Shown: positions 1 through 6,540 of the stretch, piece by piece
How the letters are laid out: every line of letters begins with the position of its first letter
How positions within the stretch are numbered: the stretch's first letter is position 1
NCBI GenBank assembly: GCA_016789785.1
Contig: JAEUQE010000066.1
Coordinates: forward strand, 1 to 10,606
Reading direction: 5' to 3'
Source of the DNA: Bryobacterales bacterium
GTDB taxonomy: Bacteria > Acidobacteriota > Terriglobia > Bryobacterales > Bryobacteraceae
Length of the DNA: 10,606 nucleotides
Notes under the pieces: model-generated
What the model was told of the DNA's origin: nothing
Database searches by the model: none
What the model saw: the letters and a program-made list of their open reading frames with translations, nothing else
Position numbers and translations under genes: made by a program

Positions 1-778
1 CCCGATGCTGGAAATCAAGCCCGTGAAGGGACAGGTGGACGATCTGCTGAACGAGATCCGGATCCGCGAGCGCAAGAACGAACGCGTGCTCGTCACGACG
101 CTGACGAAACGGATGTCGGAGGATCTGGCCGAGTACTACTCCGAAGTGGGTGTTCGATGCCGATACCTTCACTCGGAAGTTAGTACTCTGGACCGCGTAA
201 AGCTATTGCGCGATCTGCGCAAAGGCGAGTACGATGTCCTAATCGGCGTCAACCTCCTCCGGGAGGGGCTCGACTTGCCGGAGGTTTCTCTCGTGGCGAT
301 ACTCGATGCAGATAAGGAGGGGTTTCTACGCTCCACTGGTTCTTTGATTCAGACGATTGGCCGCGCGGCCCGTCATTTGGAGGGGCGCGCGATTCTGTAT
401 GCCGATGTGATCACGGTCAGCATGCGGCGGGCGATCGATGAGACCGAGCGCCGCCGGAAGATCCAGTTGGAGTACAACGAAAGGAACAACATCACCCCGC
501 AGTCGATTGTCAAGCCGATTGACATGAGTCTGGTCGCCGTTGCTGAGGCCGACTACGTCACCGTACCGCTTGAGACGGAAACTGAAGTGGAGTTTCTGAC
601 TCCGGAGTCTCGCGAAAGTAAGATCGCGGAACTGGAGTCGTTGATGAAAGAGGCAGCACGCAACTTTGAATTCGAAAAGGCCGCGAAGTATCGTGACCGG
701 ATCAAGGCGTTGCGCACACCGAAATCTTATGAAAACGTTTCAATCGGTAGCCCTGCTGGCGGCGGGGAAGATCCGTGA
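1..778 (+). CDS. uvrB: UvrABC system protein B, C-terminal part (5' end outside window)
   Basis: UvrB is the damage-verifying helicase-like subunit of UvrABC nucleotide excision repair; it is loaded onto DNA by UvrA and recruits UvrC in the cytoplasm. The frame is open from base 2, so the start and N-terminal helicase domain lie upstream; about 258 codons remain of a family length near 670. Counting from the Met at base 5, the fragment shows [14 protein letters not shown] (residues 28-41), [21 protein letters not shown] (residues 84-104, helicase motif V region), QTIGRAAR (116-123, motif VI with the arginine finger) and ITPQSI (163-168). A C-terminal UVR motif (about 205-237, [21 protein letters not shown] type) is the UvrC-binding coiled hairpin. 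About 20 residues rich in Gly, Pro and Ser follow it and look non-conserved. The 3' end overlaps the next gene by 50 nt. The match to UvrB is unmistakable. Confidence 0.98.
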   Translation, partial: PMLEIKPVKGQVDDLLNEIRIRERKNERVLVTTLTKRMSEDLAEYYSEVGVRCRYLHSEVSTLDRVKLLRDLRKGEYDVLIGVNLLREGLDLPEVSLVAILDADKEGFLRSTGSLIQTIGRAARHLEGRAILYADVITVSMRRAIDETERRRKIQLEYNERNNITPQSIVKPIDMSLVAVAEADYVTVPLETETEVEFLTPESRESKIAELESLMKEAARNFEFEKAAKYRDRIKALRTPKSYENVSIGSPAGGGEDP

Positions 779-1574
779 TTCTTTTCTCAGAAACATTCCG
801 TCCTTTGACGAGTTACTCGGGCCAGTGCGGTCGAGCTCACTCCGATTGGCCAGCAGAATCTGTGGCATTTTGGGCGGCGGCCATCCGGTAGATACCTTTG
901 ACGAATTTCACAATTGTGAGCTGATTCTGATTTCCGTCCCCGAACCGTGGCTGCCCGCCGTGGTGGATGAGTTAGTGGAGACATCCATTCCGTGGAAGGG
1001 CAAGACGGTACTTCTGTGCGATGAGGAGATGGAATCCACGGCGCTTGCCAAACTCGCCTACGCGGGAGCCCGGACCGGGTCTCTCACACTGGCGGACCGT
1101 TCGGAAACGAAGCTGTTCATTGCGGAAGGCGACCGGCGGGCGGTACGCGACGCGAAACGGTTGGTGGAGCGGGGCGAGATGCGCGTACTGACGATCGAGA
1201 CCGGAAGGAAGCGGCACTACCGCGCGGGCACCGCCTTCGCCACGACGCTCGCGATGCCGCTGATTACGGCGTGTGTCGAGACCCTGCGAGCCTCCGGGCT
1301 TGACCAGAACGATGCGACGATGATCGCGAATAAGTTGATGTCACGCTCCATGCGATCGTACATTCAAGCGGGACGCCGCTCCTGGGAAGGGCCGCTGGTG
1401 GGGCAGGATCTGGATACCGTACGTAAGCAGGTTCAGGCGCTATTTCAGATTAATCCACTACTGGCCAGTTACTTTTACGAGAACTCCGTACTCGCGGTGC
1501 AACTGATGCGGCACGATCCGGAATGGCTGGCCAATCTTGCCGCCGAGGTCTATCCCCGCGTTGCGGGCGACTAA
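729..1574 (+). CDS. Rossmann-like / DUF2520 domain protein
   Basis: The 281-residue protein resembles the two-domain family with an NAD(P)-binding-like Rossmann domain (about 1-125) followed by a helical DUF2520 domain (about 130-260). Its biochemical role is not established; it is distantly like NADP-dependent oxidoreductases such as ProC or ketopantoate reductase. Visible are a first strand and loop ([13 protein letters not shown], 6-18), the strand [19 protein letters not shown] (64-82), and in the second domain [14 protein letters not shown] (161-174) and [20 protein letters not shown] (219-238), which matches the usual 'TGP.aRGD..tv..HL' pattern. The glycine loop is degenerate compared with GxGxxG, so dinucleotide binding is uncertain. 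The ATG at 729 is the first ATG in frame; it lies inside uvrB and has no clear Shine-Dalgarno site, so translation is probably coupled to uvrB. Family assignment is fairly sure, function unknown. Confidence 0.82.
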   Translation: MKTFQSVALLAAGKIRDSFLRNIPSFDELLGPVRSSSLRLASRICGILGGGHPVDTFDEFHNCELILISVPEPWLPAVVDELVETSIPWKGKTVLLCDEEMESTALAKLAYAGARTGSLTLADRSETKLFIAEGDRRAVRDAKRLVERGEMRVLTIETGRKRHYRAGTAFATTLAMPLITACVETLRASGLDQNDATMIANKLMSRSMRSYIQAGRRSWEGPLVGQDLDTVRKQVQALFQINPLLASYFYENSVLAVQLMRHDPEWLANLAAEVYPRVAGD

Positions 1575-1638
1575 TGAACTCTGGCCCGAGTATTTGGGAG
1601 CAGATCCTTGCTGTTCTCAATAACTTTGCCTTGCGAAC

Positions 1639-1689
1639 TTCGCGGCTTTGCAAGCGATGGAGTTACGCCGGGAATTCCGAAGCCGCGAA
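1639..1689. repeat. 10-bp inverted repeat between convergent gene ends
   Basis: TTCGCGGCTT at 1639-1648 is matched exactly by its reverse complement AAGCCGCGAA at 1680-1689, with 31 nt between. The right arm lies in the last codons of the minus-strand gene and the left arm just after its stop codon. A nested alternative stem CTTGC/GCAAG (1630-1634 with 1650-1654) is also possible. The position between two convergent genes suggests a bidirectional 3'-end structure. No run of T follows on either strand, so it is not a classical intrinsic terminator. Confidence 0.4.
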
Positions 1690-2094
1690 ACGCTGGCGCA
1701 ACTGGGCCGGTACGCTCTGGTCCTGATCGAGCGTGTCGTGAGAAGCGCGGAACCGCCTGCGATAGGAACGGTTGAGCGCATTGATCGTCAAGGGCATCGC
1801 GCCCTGCTCTGCGCCCCGTACGCCCTGCATCGGGTCCACCCGTCCGTCGGCCACCAGTTGAGTGACGCCCGATGTGTTATTCGATTTCTGATACCAAAGG
1901 ATCCACTGCGACAACTCCGGAGTGTAGACGCCGTTCACCTGGATTGGCGTTTCCGGCCGTGCGATGGACGTCGTGGCCGCGGCCGCAATCCGGCTCAGGA
2001 AGAACTGCACGAGCATTACGTCATCCGGCTGGTTGGGCGCATACGGTCCCACAGCCTTGTCGATGTTATAGAACGGAACCCATTTCGCAGCCAT
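1663..2094 (-). CDS. Small protein resembling a peptidoglycan-binding domain
   Basis: This 143-residue protein has no obvious signal peptide or membrane segment. The order of its motifs, DDVMLVQFFLSRI (24-36), VNGVYTPELSQWILWYQK (53-70) and VADGRVDPMQGV (81-92), recalls peptidoglycan-binding-like domains, in which a leading helix is followed by 'G.y.p.t..ai..fQ' and 'DG.v.P.T'. I infer such a fold; the enzymatic or binding role is unknown. An acidic stretch and a basic, Arg-rich tail (111-143) follow the domain. The start at 2094 was chosen because homology-like sequence begins there (MAAKWVPFYN) and AGGAG lies 12 nt upstream (complement of 2107-2111); the frame stays open upstream to 2310, but that part looks like random GC-rich read-through. 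The 290-bp gap to the TPR gene upstream suggests its own promoter. Confidence 0.7.
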   Translation of the reverse strand: MAAKWVPFYNIDKAVGPYAPNQPDDVMLVQFFLSRIAAAATTSIARPETPIQVNGVYTPELSQWILWYQKSNNTSGVTQLVADGRVDPMQGVRGAEQGAMPLTINALNRSYRRRFRASHDTLDQDQSVPAQLRQRFAASEFPA

Positions 2095-2303
2095 TTCTGT
2101 CGATCGCTCCTGTTGGCAAGGGCGAGAAGCAGGACGGGTTCTGATCAGGGCCCGGAAAAAATGCAAGAGACGTCTTCGGCCCGTGAGAGCACCGTCCCAG
2201 TGGCGGCGTAGGTAAGAAGCTCCACGATCCCGCAAGGCGATGGCAGAACGCGGGATGCGCGCAGGTAGCGCACGCGTGCCCTGTCGGCTCTCAAGCCCGC
2301 ACT

Positions 2304-2315
2304 CCGACATGTCGG
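2304..2315. repeat. Palindrome CCGACATGTCGG with an extra half-site
   Basis: A perfect 12-bp palindrome lies at 2304-2315, in the 290-bp gap (2095-2384) upstream of the minus-strand 143-residue gene. A third copy of the half-site, TGTCGG, lies at 2282-2287, so an alternative pairing with 2304-2309 is possible. The arrangement could be an operator or a small RNA structure; no regulator is recognised. I see no convincing gene or sigma-70 promoter in the rest of this gap. Confidence 0.3.
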
Positions 2316-2384
2316 CGAGTTGTCAAAATGGGGCGCGGGCGACTACAAGCCATGCATGACGGAACTCTGTAACGGCCGGCGAAG

Positions 2385-3917
2385 CTAAAACGGCCAAAGG
2401 ATCGCCCACCACGGCTTCGGGATCCGGCCCTTCCAGTCCGCGGCGGTTTCCTTGAAGTCACGAGGGATGCCGGTCGCTTTCAGAATTTCGTCGTAGTGTT
2501 TGCGGGCGGTGCGGAAGTCGCGCAGTTGGAAATAGCAGTTCCCCGCCATGAGCACTGAGTTCCAACGGTAGACATCGAAGGTCGACTTGTCGTCCAACAC
2601 TTCCCGGAATTGCCCCAGGGCGTCTGCATATTTTCGCTGGCTGAAAAGGCGCATGCCCTTCGCGTAGCGCAGCTTCTCCAGGGCCTGCGCGCGCACTGCG
2701 TCGTTGACCGACGAAGAACGCAGGATGCTCTCGCAGACGTCCTGAACCGCTGCGTAAGCCTCAAGTTCGATATGGCACTCGGCGAGAGCCAGCAGAGACG
2801 GCAGACGCAGTTCGTCACTTTCTGAGCAGCGCGCGAGCAACTTCAGCAACGCGGCCCGGGCCTCGGCGTGCTCGCCCGCGTCCTGAAGCTGATAGGCTTC
2901 GATCAGCGACAGCCGTTGCCGGGCCCGGTTGCGCTGTTCCTCACTGGCGTCGGCCGAACTGGCGATCTCCGTGAAACAAAGGCGTGCGTGCGTTTCCTGG
3001 CCCGCGTGCGTTTCAACAGATCCCAACCACATCAGCGCACCCACCCGGTATGGCGAGTTCGCGGGCAGCAGCGTGTCGAGGGCCTGGCGGAAGTGCGTAT
3101 CGGCGGCATCATCTTCACCAATACGGCGCAGCATGTCGATCAGATTCAGCCGGGCCTCGGTGGCAATCTCCTGTTCGGAAGGGAGCATGGTGCGGCAGAT
3201 GAGCCCCTGGAGCGCAGTCTCAAAGCAGGAACGCGCCTTATCGAAGCGGTCCGCGCAAGCGTGCAGCGCTCCCATCTCGCAAAGGGCCTGAGCCCGAAGC
3301 CCTGCATCCTCGACGCAGCTTTGCAGCGCTTCTTCGGCCACCGTCAGCGCCGTGGCGTCATCTTCCGCGGCGCGATAACAGCCTGCCAGCCGGACGCGGC
3401 ACTGCATCTGATACCACGGGTCGGGTTCCACCTGGAGGTAGTGTCTCCAGTGGCCGGCAGCGTCCTTGGGACGGCCAAGCAGCATGCAGACCAAGGCAGC
3501 CGACGCCGCTGCGTCCCGCACCACTTCACGCCGGGGAGCACCCGCCAGAGCCTGCTCCAGGAAGCGGAGTGCACGCGTCGCCTCACCTTCCGCATTGCCA
3601 TTTCCGGAAGCCTCGCAGTGAGCCGCCAGCGAGTGCGCATAGCCAAGCAACCAAAGCACTTCCGGAGTTTGGGGGACGGGCTGGAGCAGCGTCATCGCCT
3701 GCCGCGCAAAGTCGCGCGCGGTCTTCTCCTGGCACAACATGTCGAAGTAGATCCACCCCTGCCCAAGCAGCCCCATCGCCTTTCGAGGCGCGTCCGCCGC
3801 GGAGGCTGTCATGCGCCGGTAGATGCGCAAAGCCTCTTCGGAATTCCCTTCGCGAGTCCGCGCAAGAGCTTCTTCCACTTGTTCGTCCTGAAACTCAGTT
3901 GTCCGTTCGGCTGCCAT
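2385..3917 (-). CDS. Tetratricopeptide-repeat (TPR) protein
   Basis: The 510-residue protein is built almost wholly of TPR-like helical hairpins, about twelve by eye. Clear examples are QVEEALARTREGNSEEALRIY (residues 13-33) and KGMRLFSQRKYADALGQFREV and GNCYFQLRDFRTARKHYDEIL near the C-terminus. The spacing of Gly/Ala, Tyr/Phe and Pro positions fits the 34-residue TPR pattern. There is no signal peptide and no membrane segment, so a cytoplasmic scaffold is expected, with unknown partners. It ends with an unusual aromatic tail, KPWWAILWPF. The ATG at 3917 follows GGGAAGCGC, which offers a weak ribosome-binding site very close to the start; AGGAG farther upstream is too distant. It stands alone on its strand, divergent from the 116-residue membrane protein gene. 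TPR nature is sure; specific function cannot be assigned. Confidence 0.9.
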   Translation of the reverse strand: MAAERTTEFQDEQVEEALARTREGNSEEALRIYRRMTASAADAPRKAMGLLGQGWIYFDMLCQEKTARDFARQAMTLLQPVPQTPEVLWLLGYAHSLAAHCEASGNGNAEGEATRALRFLEQALAGAPRREVVRDAAASAALVCMLLGRPKDAAGHWRHYLQVEPDPWYQMQCRVRLAGCYRAAEDDATALTVAEEALQSCVEDAGLRAQALCEMGALHACADRFDKARSCFETALQGLICRTMLPSEQEIATEARLNLIDMLRRIGEDDAADTHFRQALDTLLPANSPYRVGALMWLGSVETHAGQETHARLCFTEIASSADASEEQRNRARQRLSLIEAYQLQDAGEHAEARAALLKLLARCSESDELRLPSLLALAECHIELEAYAAVQDVCESILRSSSVNDAVRAQALEKLRYAKGMRLFSQRKYADALGQFREVLDDKSTFDVYRWNSVLMAGNCYFQLRDFRTARKHYDEILKATGIPRDFKETAADWKGRIPKPWWAILWPF

Positions 3918-3971
3918 GCGCTTCCCGCGCGATTCTCCTGGTCTCTTATTGTTCGGCGGATCGGGGCGAAA

Positions 3972-3999
3972 GGATTAGGTCTGTACGGACGTAATTCAA
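3972..3999 (-). promoter_or_regulatory. Possible promoter of the TPR gene
   Basis: On the minus strand, TTGAAT (complement of 3994-3999) and TAATCC (complement of 3972-3977) are separated by 16 bp and resemble -35 and -10 elements, placed about 55 bp upstream of the ATG at 3917. The inverted repeat GACGT-7 nt-ACGTC (3988-4004) covers the -35 element, and the imperfect palindrome GTCTGTACGGAC (3979-3990) lies in the spacer; a repressor could bind there. Both elements are imperfect matches. Confidence 0.3.
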
Positions 4000-4098
4000 A
4001 CGTCTCGATCGGCAGCAAGCGCCGGAAGATCAAAGGTTTAACAGGCAAACGGACACCCTGTTTCCGGCTGACTTCAGACGGGGAAACCGCTTACAACC

Positions 4099-4137
4099 GG
4101 GGCGGGTTCCGGCGTACGCCGAACGGGAGACCGCCCC
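4099..4137. repeat. Nested hairpin in the divergent intergenic region
   Basis: GGGGCGG (4099-4105) pairs with CCGCCCC (4131-4137). Inside it, the perfect palindrome CGGCGTACGCCG (4110-4121) is extended by GTT/AAC (4106-4108 with 4122-4124) across one bulged C at 4109. Together they can fold into a strong stem-in-stem structure. No T-run follows, so it is unlikely to be an intrinsic terminator. It lies about 70 bp upstream of the putative -10 box of the next gene, which would suit an operator or structured leader. Confidence 0.45.
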
Positions 4138-4183
4138 AGGCTGCGCGCCCTCAGTTGCCAGCCCGGCTCGCAAAGTACTCCAT

Positions 4184-4211
4184 TTCCACCCGGTTCCGGA
4201 ATGACTATACT
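4184..4211 (+). promoter_or_regulatory. Possible promoter giving a leaderless mRNA
   Basis: TTCCAC (4184-4189) and TATACT (4206-4211) are spaced 16 bp apart. The -10 match is good (5 of 6 to TATAAT), the -35 match weak. Transcription would start close to the GTG at 4218, and no Shine-Dalgarno sequence precedes that GTG, so a leaderless message is the simplest reading. Confidence 0.35.
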
Positions 4212-4217
4212 GGTGCC

Positions 4218-4568
4218 GTGGCACTCCAGCCCCAGGCGCAGGCGATCCTCACCGGGATCAAGCTGCTGCACACGGCCGTATGGGGATTCTTCGTCGCCTG
4301 TATTGTGGCGATTCCCGTTACGGCCGGGATGGGTGAGTTGCGCTGGGCCGCGATCTTCAGCGGGGTAGTGCTGATCGAGTGCGCCGTGCTCGCTCTGAAC
4401 CGGGGCCGCTGCCCGTTGACCGATCTCGCCGCCCGCTACACCGCCGACCGGGTGGACAACTTCGACATCTACCTGCCCGTGTGGCTCGCAAGGCACAACA
4501 AGACGATCTTCGGCACGGTCTTTATCGCGGGCGAGATTTATGCGGCGTGGCGCTGGCTCGCCCCGTGA
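4218..4568 (+). CDS. Small integral membrane protein of unknown function
   Basis: The 116-residue product has three hydrophobic segments (about 12-34, 42-60 and 94-113), so it should sit in the cytoplasmic membrane. The motif NRGRCPLTDLAARYTADRVD (61-80) followed by FDIYLPVW (82-89) matches a pattern I recall in small conserved bacterial membrane proteins ('lNg.rCPLT.la..y......D.fLP.W'), for which no function is established. GTG at 4218 is chosen because recognisable sequence begins there (MALQPQAQ), no in-frame ATG is near, and the open frame farther upstream (to 2868) is antisense to the TPR gene and carries no such sequence. There is no clear ribosome-binding site; a -10-like box ends 6 nt upstream. 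It is probably monocistronic. Confidence 0.75.
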   Translation: MALQPQAQAILTGIKLLHTAVWGFFVACIVAIPVTAGMGELRWAAIFSGVVLIECAVLALNRGRCPLTDLAARYTADRVDNFDIYLPVWLARHNKTIFGTVFIAGEIYAAWRWLAP

Positions 4569-4578
4569 CCAGCACATT

Positions 4579-4606
4579 CCGCGACCGCCTCGCGGTCCCG
4601 ATCGGG
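4579..4606. terminator. Tandem hairpins after the membrane-protein gene
   Basis: GACCGC-CTC-GCGGTC (4583-4597) forms a 6-bp stem with a 3-nt loop, with the alternative CCGCGA/TCGCGG (4579-4584 with 4590-4595). It overlaps by one base a second palindrome, CCCGATCGGG (4597-4606). The position 10-40 nt after the stop at 4568 suits transcript termination. No T-tract follows, so intrinsic termination is doubtful. Confidence 0.35.
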
Positions 4607-4688
4607 GCAGAGGCAATCGAGGCTCGATCCCACTCAGGTTGCGCTGGAATCAGAATAACGTCTCGGCGATTGCCTATCTCACTGGAAT

Positions 4689-4709
4689 CCTGCCCTAATC
4701 AGGGCCAGG
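4689..4709. repeat. Hairpin with 8-bp stem upstream of glpX
   Basis: CCTGCCCT (4689-4696) pairs with AGGG-C-CAGG (4701-4709) around the loop AATC, with one bulged C at 4705. A pyrimidine-rich stretch (about 4715-4728) follows rather than a pure T-run. It may end the upstream transcript or be part of a leader of the glpX operon. Confidence 0.35.
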
Positions 4710-4969
4710 CGCTTACACCTTCTTCTCGTGCGAAGATACGCTTCCCGACTTCGGAATAACAGCAGAAACTTACCCGTCTTCCTACTTCCCTGTTCCAACA
4801 GAAGAACCGCGAGACACTGCGAGCGGAAGACCGCAACCGCGCCGGTTGGGCGACCCAGCGATCACAGCCCCATTGGATCTACCATGACGGCTTCATCGAG
4901 GACCTCGGCGCGAGCCCGACGGACACTCCCAGCCTTGAGCCTCGCCCGAATCACACACCTCCCGTGAGC

Positions 4970-4975
4970 TATGAT
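4970..4975 (+). promoter_or_regulatory. Possible -10 element of the glpX operon
   Basis: TATGAT matches TATAAT in 5 of 6 positions and ends 9 nt before the glpX ATG, so transcription would begin about 3 nt before the start codon. No good -35 hexamer is found 16-18 bp upstream. This agrees with the lack of a well-spaced ribosome-binding site but is weak evidence alone. Confidence 0.25.
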
Positions 4976-4984
4976 CGAGAGGCC

Positions 4985-6001
4985 ATGAGCGAACCACAGG
5001 AACATGTTTTCAGCCTCGAAAACGACCTCGCGCTGGACCTGGTGCGTGTTGTTGAGGAAGCTGCCATTGCCTCCGCGCGTACCATGGGCGAGGGGGAACG
5101 CGACAAGTCGGATCAGGTCGCCGTGCAGGCCATGCGAAAGGCGTTCGAGAACATCCCGTTCGCCGGAAACATTGTCATCGGCGAAGGAGAGCGCGACAAA
5201 GCGCCCATGCTCTATATCGGCGAACGCGTCGGCGCGGCCCCGCCGCCTGGAATCGCTTTCCCCGAGGTCGATATCGCCGTGGACCCGCTGGAAGGAACCA
5301 ATCTGTGCGCTCTCGGCACGCCGAACGCGATCTCCGTGCTGGCGGCATCCGAAAAGGGCGGCTTGCTGCATGCCCCCGATTGCTACATGGAGAAGATCAT
5401 CGCAGGCCCGGCGTGCCGTGGTTCGCTCGATATTGAAGCGCCTGTGGAAGACAACTTGAAAGAGATTGCGCGCTGCATGGATCGCAGGGTGCAGGACCTG
5501 GTGGTCGTGGTGCTTGACCGGCCGCGTCACGAGCAACTGATCGCCGACATACGCAAGGCAGGAGCGCGCATCCGTTTGATCCCCGATGGCGACCTTTCGG
5601 CGGGCATCGCGGTGGCCGTACGCGGCGCGGGTGTGCACGCGGTGATGGGCATCGGCGGCGCGCCCGAAGGCGTGATCACCGCCGCGGCGATTCGCTGTCT
5701 GCACGGCGCGATGGTGGCGAGGCTTGTGATCGATTCGCCGCAACTGGAAGAACGCGTCATGAGTATGGGCATCCGCGATCCGAAGCGCATCTATTCGGCG
5801 CGGCACCTGGCGCCTGGCAAAGGAATCGTGTTCGCGGCAAGCGGCGTAACCGATGGCGCCCTGTTGCGCGGCGTGCGCTTCTTTGGGGAAGGATGCCGCA
5901 CGCATTCGCTCGTGATGACACGATCGGTGAACAAAGTACGGTTCATTGACTCGGTGCACATGGAAACCGGTCCGGGCCCGCGGGGCATTCGCTTAAGCTG
6001 A
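4985..6001 (+). CDS. glpX: Class II fructose-1,6-bisphosphatase (GlpX type)
   Basis: The enzyme hydrolyses fructose-1,6-bisphosphate to fructose-6-phosphate in gluconeogenesis and needs a divalent metal; some relatives also use sedoheptulose-1,7-bisphosphate. The 338-residue length is normal. Metal and phosphate motifs are present: IVIGEGERD (63-71), [13 protein letters not shown] (99-111; Asp100 and Glu103), IPDGD (199-203) and GIGGAPEGV (222-230; Glu228). The family's early GRGDK motif is here GEGERDK (35-41), a near copy of the later GEGERDK at 66-72. The ATG at 4985 is preferred over the in-frame GTG at 4964 because family similarity begins just after it. GAGAGG lies only 2 nt upstream, too close for a good site, whereas TATGAT lies at 4970-4975. 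It is the first gene of a three-gene overlapping operon; its stop shares one base with the next start. Confidence 0.96.
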   Translation: MSEPQEHVFSLENDLALDLVRVVEEAAIASARTMGEGERDKSDQVAVQAMRKAFENIPFAGNIVIGEGERDKAPMLYIGERVGAAPPPGIAFPEVDIAVDPLEGTNLCALGTPNAISVLAASEKGGLLHAPDCYMEKIIAGPACRGSLDIEAPVEDNLKEIARCMDRRVQDLVVVVLDRPRHEQLIADIRKAGARIRLIPDGDLSAGIAVAVRGAGVHAVMGIGGAPEGVITAAAIRCLHGAMVARLVIDSPQLEERVMSMGIRDPKRIYSARHLAPGKGIVFAASGVTDGALLRGVRFFGEGCRTHSLVMTRSVNKVRFIDSVHMETGPGPRGIRLS

Positions 6002-6540
6002 TGACGGCCATCGCGGCACCGCTGCAGTATGCGCTGTTCACGCTCGCGCTGATCGCGGCCATTTGGGACGTGGCGACACGCCGGATTCCGAACCCGCTTG
6101 TGCTGGCGGGCTTCCTGGCCGGCATCGCGCTGCAACTGTGGTGCAATGGGCTGCCTGGATTGAAGGCCGCGGCGCTTGGTTTCGGCGTGGGCTTTCTCGT
6201 CTTCTTTCCGATATTTCTACTGCAGGGCAAGGGCGGCGGCGATGTGAAGCTCTTGGCAGCGATCGGCACGATCACCGGGCCCGCGAACGTGTTCGTGATC
6301 TTTGTTCTGACAGCGGTCTTCGGTGGCGTGATGGCGGTGGTGCTGTTGTTGGTGAAGGGCGGCTTGCCGCAGGCTCTGCGAAATGTCGGACATATCCTCG
6401 GTTCCTTGTTCAAGTACGAAGCGCCCCACAAGGCGCATCCCGAGCTCTCCATCGACCATCCCGATTCCGTGAAGCTCCCCTACGCCGTACCCATCGCGCT
6501 AGGATGTTTTGTGTTTCTCATGCTCACTTCCAACTTATGA
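6001..6540 (+). CDS. A24-family prepilin peptidase, TadV/CpaA type
   Basis: This 179-residue polytopic membrane protein is an aspartyl protease of the type that removes the leader of type IV prepilins. Both catalytic aspartates are visible: Asp23 in WDVATRRIPN (22-31) and Asp81 in KGGGDVKLLAAIG (77-89). Hydrophobic segments lie near 7-22, 33-49, 55-75, 84-117 and 160-177. The N-terminal cysteine-rich methyltransferase domain of GspO/PilD is absent, so it belongs to the short TadV/CpaA class. A roughly 40-residue hydrophilic loop (about 119-157) precedes the final LPYAVPIALG segment. The ATG at 6001 uses the last base of the glpX stop codon, so translation is coupled. No pilin, Tad or secretion gene lies in the window, so its substrate is unknown. 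Confidence 0.9.
   Translation: MTAIAAPLQYALFTLALIAAIWDVATRRIPNPLVLAGFLAGIALQLWCNGLPGLKAAALGFGVGFLVFFPIFLLQGKGGGDVKLLAAIGTITGPANVFVIFVLTAVFGGVMAVVLLLVKGGLPQALRNVGHILGSLFKYEAPHKAHPELSIDHPDSVKLPYAVPIALGCFVFLMLTSNL

Larger units (their letters stand above)
3918..4217. other. 300-bp divergent intergenic region with inverted repeats
   Basis: The region separates the minus-strand TPR gene from the plus-strand 116-residue membrane protein gene and should hold both promoters. I see no gene in it: open frames crossing it lack recognisable protein sequence. It contains a possible promoter with an overlapping inverted repeat (3972-4004), a nested hairpin (4099-4137) and a -10-like TATACT at 4206-4211, each listed separately. 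Confidence 0.6.
4569..4984. other. 416-bp stretch without a convincing gene; several hairpins
   Basis: Short open frames cross this stretch (for example 4728-4967), but their translations are low-complexity, rich in Arg, Ser and Thr, and resemble no family. The stretch holds two adjacent hairpins just after the preceding stop codon (4579-4606), a third hairpin (4689-4709) and a small stem AACCG-CGC-CGGTT (4835-4847). It must also carry the promoter of the glpX operon. A structured 5' leader or a small RNA is possible but unproven. Confidence 0.5.

Noticed and set aside
2095..2310. 72-codon N-terminal extension of the small minus-strand protein
   Set aside because: Arg-rich read-through without a signal peptide or known pattern; AGGAG precedes the internal ATG at 2094 instead.
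2868..4217. Long plus-strand open frame leading into the 116-residue membrane protein
   Set aside because: It is mostly antisense to the TPR gene; its translation is Arg/Gln/His-rich without any family pattern. Recognisable protein begins only at the GTG at 4218.
4728..4967. 79-codon plus-strand open frame in the glpX upstream gap
   Set aside because: Low-complexity Arg/Ser/Thr-rich translation, no ribosome-binding site and no family similarity that I recognise.
4862..5959. 365-codon minus-strand open frame
   Set aside because: It lies opposite glpX, whose motifs are unmistakable; the translation is His/Arg-rich and typical of the antisense of a GC-rich gene.
6063..6536. N-terminal extension of the threonine ammonia-lyase frame
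   Set aside because: It overlaps the prepilin peptidase gene and is not protein-like; the family N-terminus begins at the ATG at 6537.
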